From: Prochlorococcus sp. AG-436-M02
GTDB taxonomy: Bacteria; Cyanobacteriota; Cyanobacteriia; PCC-6307; Cyanobiaceae
Assembly: GCA_003212515.1 (NCBI GenBank)
Contig: QCPL01000001.1
Coordinates: forward strand, 62,001 to 126,000
Direction: 5' to 3'
Length of the DNA: 64,000 nt
In this document: one piece after another, positions 62,882 through 64,000 of the stretch
Numbering within the stretch: position 1 is the stretch's first letter
Layout of the letters: each line of letters starts with the position of its first letter
Position numbers and translations under genes: made by a program
Notes under the pieces: generated by a model
Told to the model about the DNA's origin: nothing
Databases searched by the model: none
What the model saw: the letters and a program-made list of their open reading frames with translations, nothing else

Positions 62882-63970
62882 TTAAAGACCTTCGATGACC
62901 TTGAGAATTTCATCGCCTATTTCTTTACAGCCCACCTTTTTATTTGATTTCTCACTTATTAAATCAACTGTACGGAAACCTTTTTGTAGTACTTCATAAA
63001 CTGCATTTTCTAAATTCTCTGAGGCAATTATTTCATTAAGACTAATTTTCAACATCATTGCTGCAGACAATATCATCGCAATTGGATTTGCTAGATTTTT
63101 ACCGGCTATATCAGGTGCTGATCCATGAACTGGTTCAAAAACACCTGGGCCAGAAGATGATAGAGATGCTGAGGGTAACATGCCTATAGAGCCAGTTAGC
63201 ATTGCTGCTTCGTCACTTAAGATGTCTCCAAATAAATTACTAGTGAGAATGACATCAAACTGATTTGGATTTCTTACTAGTTGCATTGCTGCATTGTCTA
63301 CATATTGATGACTTAGTTCAATATTTGGATACTCATTTACAGTATTAATTATCCTTTCTCTCCAGAGTTGGCTTACATCTAATACGTTTGCTTTGTCAAC
63401 TGAGCATACTTTATTTCTTCTCTTTGCTGCTAATTCAAATGCTATTTTAGCTATCCTATCTATTTCATGACTGCTGTAAGACATAGTGTTAAAGGCTCTT
63501 TCCCTACCATCTTCAAGGGTTATTTTCCCTTTTGGTTTACCAAAATAAATTCCTCCTGTTAATTCTCTTACTACAACAAGATCAACACCTTTAATGAACT
63601 CTTCTTTTAAAGAACTTGATTGAATTAAAGCGTCACATATTTTTACGGGCCTTATATTTGCAAATAGACCTAGCTCTTCTCTTAATTTAAGCAAACCAGT
63701 CTCAGGTCTTTTATCCCTTGGTAATGAATCAAATTTTGGATTCCCAATTGCAGCTAAAAGAACAGCATCAGAGTCTTTACATGCTTTAAGTGTGTCTTCA
63801 GGCAATGGGCTGCCAGTTGATTCAATGGCACTCCCACCAAAATCTTTTTCATCGAATTTAAAAGAAATCCCGTGATTATTTGCCAATGCGACAAGAATAT
63901 TTTGCGTAACTCTTGTGATTTCTGGACCAATACCATCTCCAGGGAGTAAAGCAATTTTGTAAGTTTTCAT
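62882..63970 (-). CDS. leuB: 3-isopropylmalate dehydrogenase
   Basis: LeuB oxidises 3-isopropylmalate in leucine synthesis. The 362-residue protein has ALLPGDGIGPEITRV (about 7-21), VLLAAIGNPKFDS, the substrate Arg in LGLFANIRPVK, VVRELTGGIYFGKPKG (about 133-148), the catalytic Tyr/Lys region and the metal Asp in FGDILSDEAAMLTGSIGMLPSA. The coenzyme motif is FEPVHGSAPDIAGKNLANP near 281-299. Length and motifs are complete. With ilvD at 50574 it represents branched-chain amino-acid synthesis. The start lies 30 bases from the window end. Confidence 0.97.
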   Translation of the reverse strand: MKTYKIALLPGDGIGPEITRVTQNILVALANNHGISFKFDEKDFGGSAIESTGSPLPEDTLKACKDSDAVLLAAIGNPKFDSLPRDKRPETGLLKLREELGLFANIRPVKICDALIQSSSLKEEFIKGVDLVVVRELTGGIYFGKPKGKITLEDGRERAFNTMSYSSHEIDRIAKIAFELAAKRRNKVCSVDKANVLDVSQLWRERIINTVNEYPNIELSHQYVDNAAMQLVRNPNQFDVILTSNLFGDILSDEAAMLTGSIGMLPSASLSSSGPGVFEPVHGSAPDIAGKNLANPIAMILSAAMMLKISLNEIIASENLENAVYEVLQKGFRTVDLISEKSNKKVGCKEIGDEILKVIEGL

Positions 63971-64000
63971 AATTGGAATTGATGTATTTTGTGTACCTAT

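Overview
The window looks like a chromosomal segment of a marine unicellular picocyanobacterium, most likely Prochlorococcus, perhaps one of the low-light lineages. The strain call is inference. Support comes from the AT-rich DNA and tight gene packing. It also comes from photosynthesis-lineage genes (chlP, pcyA, glpX-type FBPase/SBPase, prk, ccsA, hemA), a B12-dependent class II ribonucleotide reductase, and small proteins typical of marine picocyanobacteria. I see no rRNA, CRISPR array, transposase or intact prophage. One intact tRNA gene, tRNA-Ser(UGA), is present.

Layout. Bases 1-9400 are the accessory part. They hold a GMC oxidoreductase, a lumenal-type pentapeptide protein, a ribbon-helix-helix protein with a downstream partner, a broken NmrA-like gene, and a decayed tRNA-Ser-associated island. 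The island has an intact tRNA-Ser plus a 3' fragment and a 5' fragment of tRNA-Ser, an outer-membrane protein gene and a likely integrase remnant. Bases 9400-17400 carry folE, a His-rich COG0523 GTPase, a voltage-gated-type K+ channel, small orphan genes, nrdJ and a methyltransferase. Bases 17400-24800 carry an M16 protease pair (one active, one without zinc ligands), pcyA, a DevB-DevC-DevA exporter and a family 2 glycosyltransferase.

Bases 24800-39500 are core genes: rpsB, tsf, an orphan EQ-repeat protein, recG, two M15 peptidases (VanX-like and VanY-like), ferredoxin-sulfite reductase, glyS, chlP, typA and a DUF309 gene. Bases 39500-50600 hold lptB, an LptF/G permease and ccsA, then carbon metabolism (rpe, glpX, glgC, gnd, pgl) with hemA and a CIA30-like gene. 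Bases 50600-64000 hold ilvD, a divergent uracil phosphoribosyltransferase, a second pentapeptide protein, a second His-rich COG0523 GTPase, purS-purQ, class II and class I fructose-bisphosphate aldolases, a Gfo/Idh/MocA oxidoreductase, accD, an A24 prepilin-peptidase-like protein, prk and leuB.

How it works together. Calvin-cycle and sugar-phosphate genes (prk, glpX, rpe, two aldolases) lie within about 20 kb of the oxidative pentose phosphate genes gnd-pgl and of glgC, so both carbon fixation and night-time carbon use are represented. The clearest unusual signals are the tRNA-Ser island scar, three separate in-frame hexanucleotide repeat tracts, a G10 tract inside glgC, a strong hairpin before a proposed nrdJ TTG start, a 9-bp inverted repeat in the rpsB leader, and an apparent non-canonical CTG start of pcyA. 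I did not find a clear-cut wholly new multi-gene system. The best candidates for something undescribed are the tRNA-Ser island with its unexplained 6698-7060 block, and the RHH two-gene unit.
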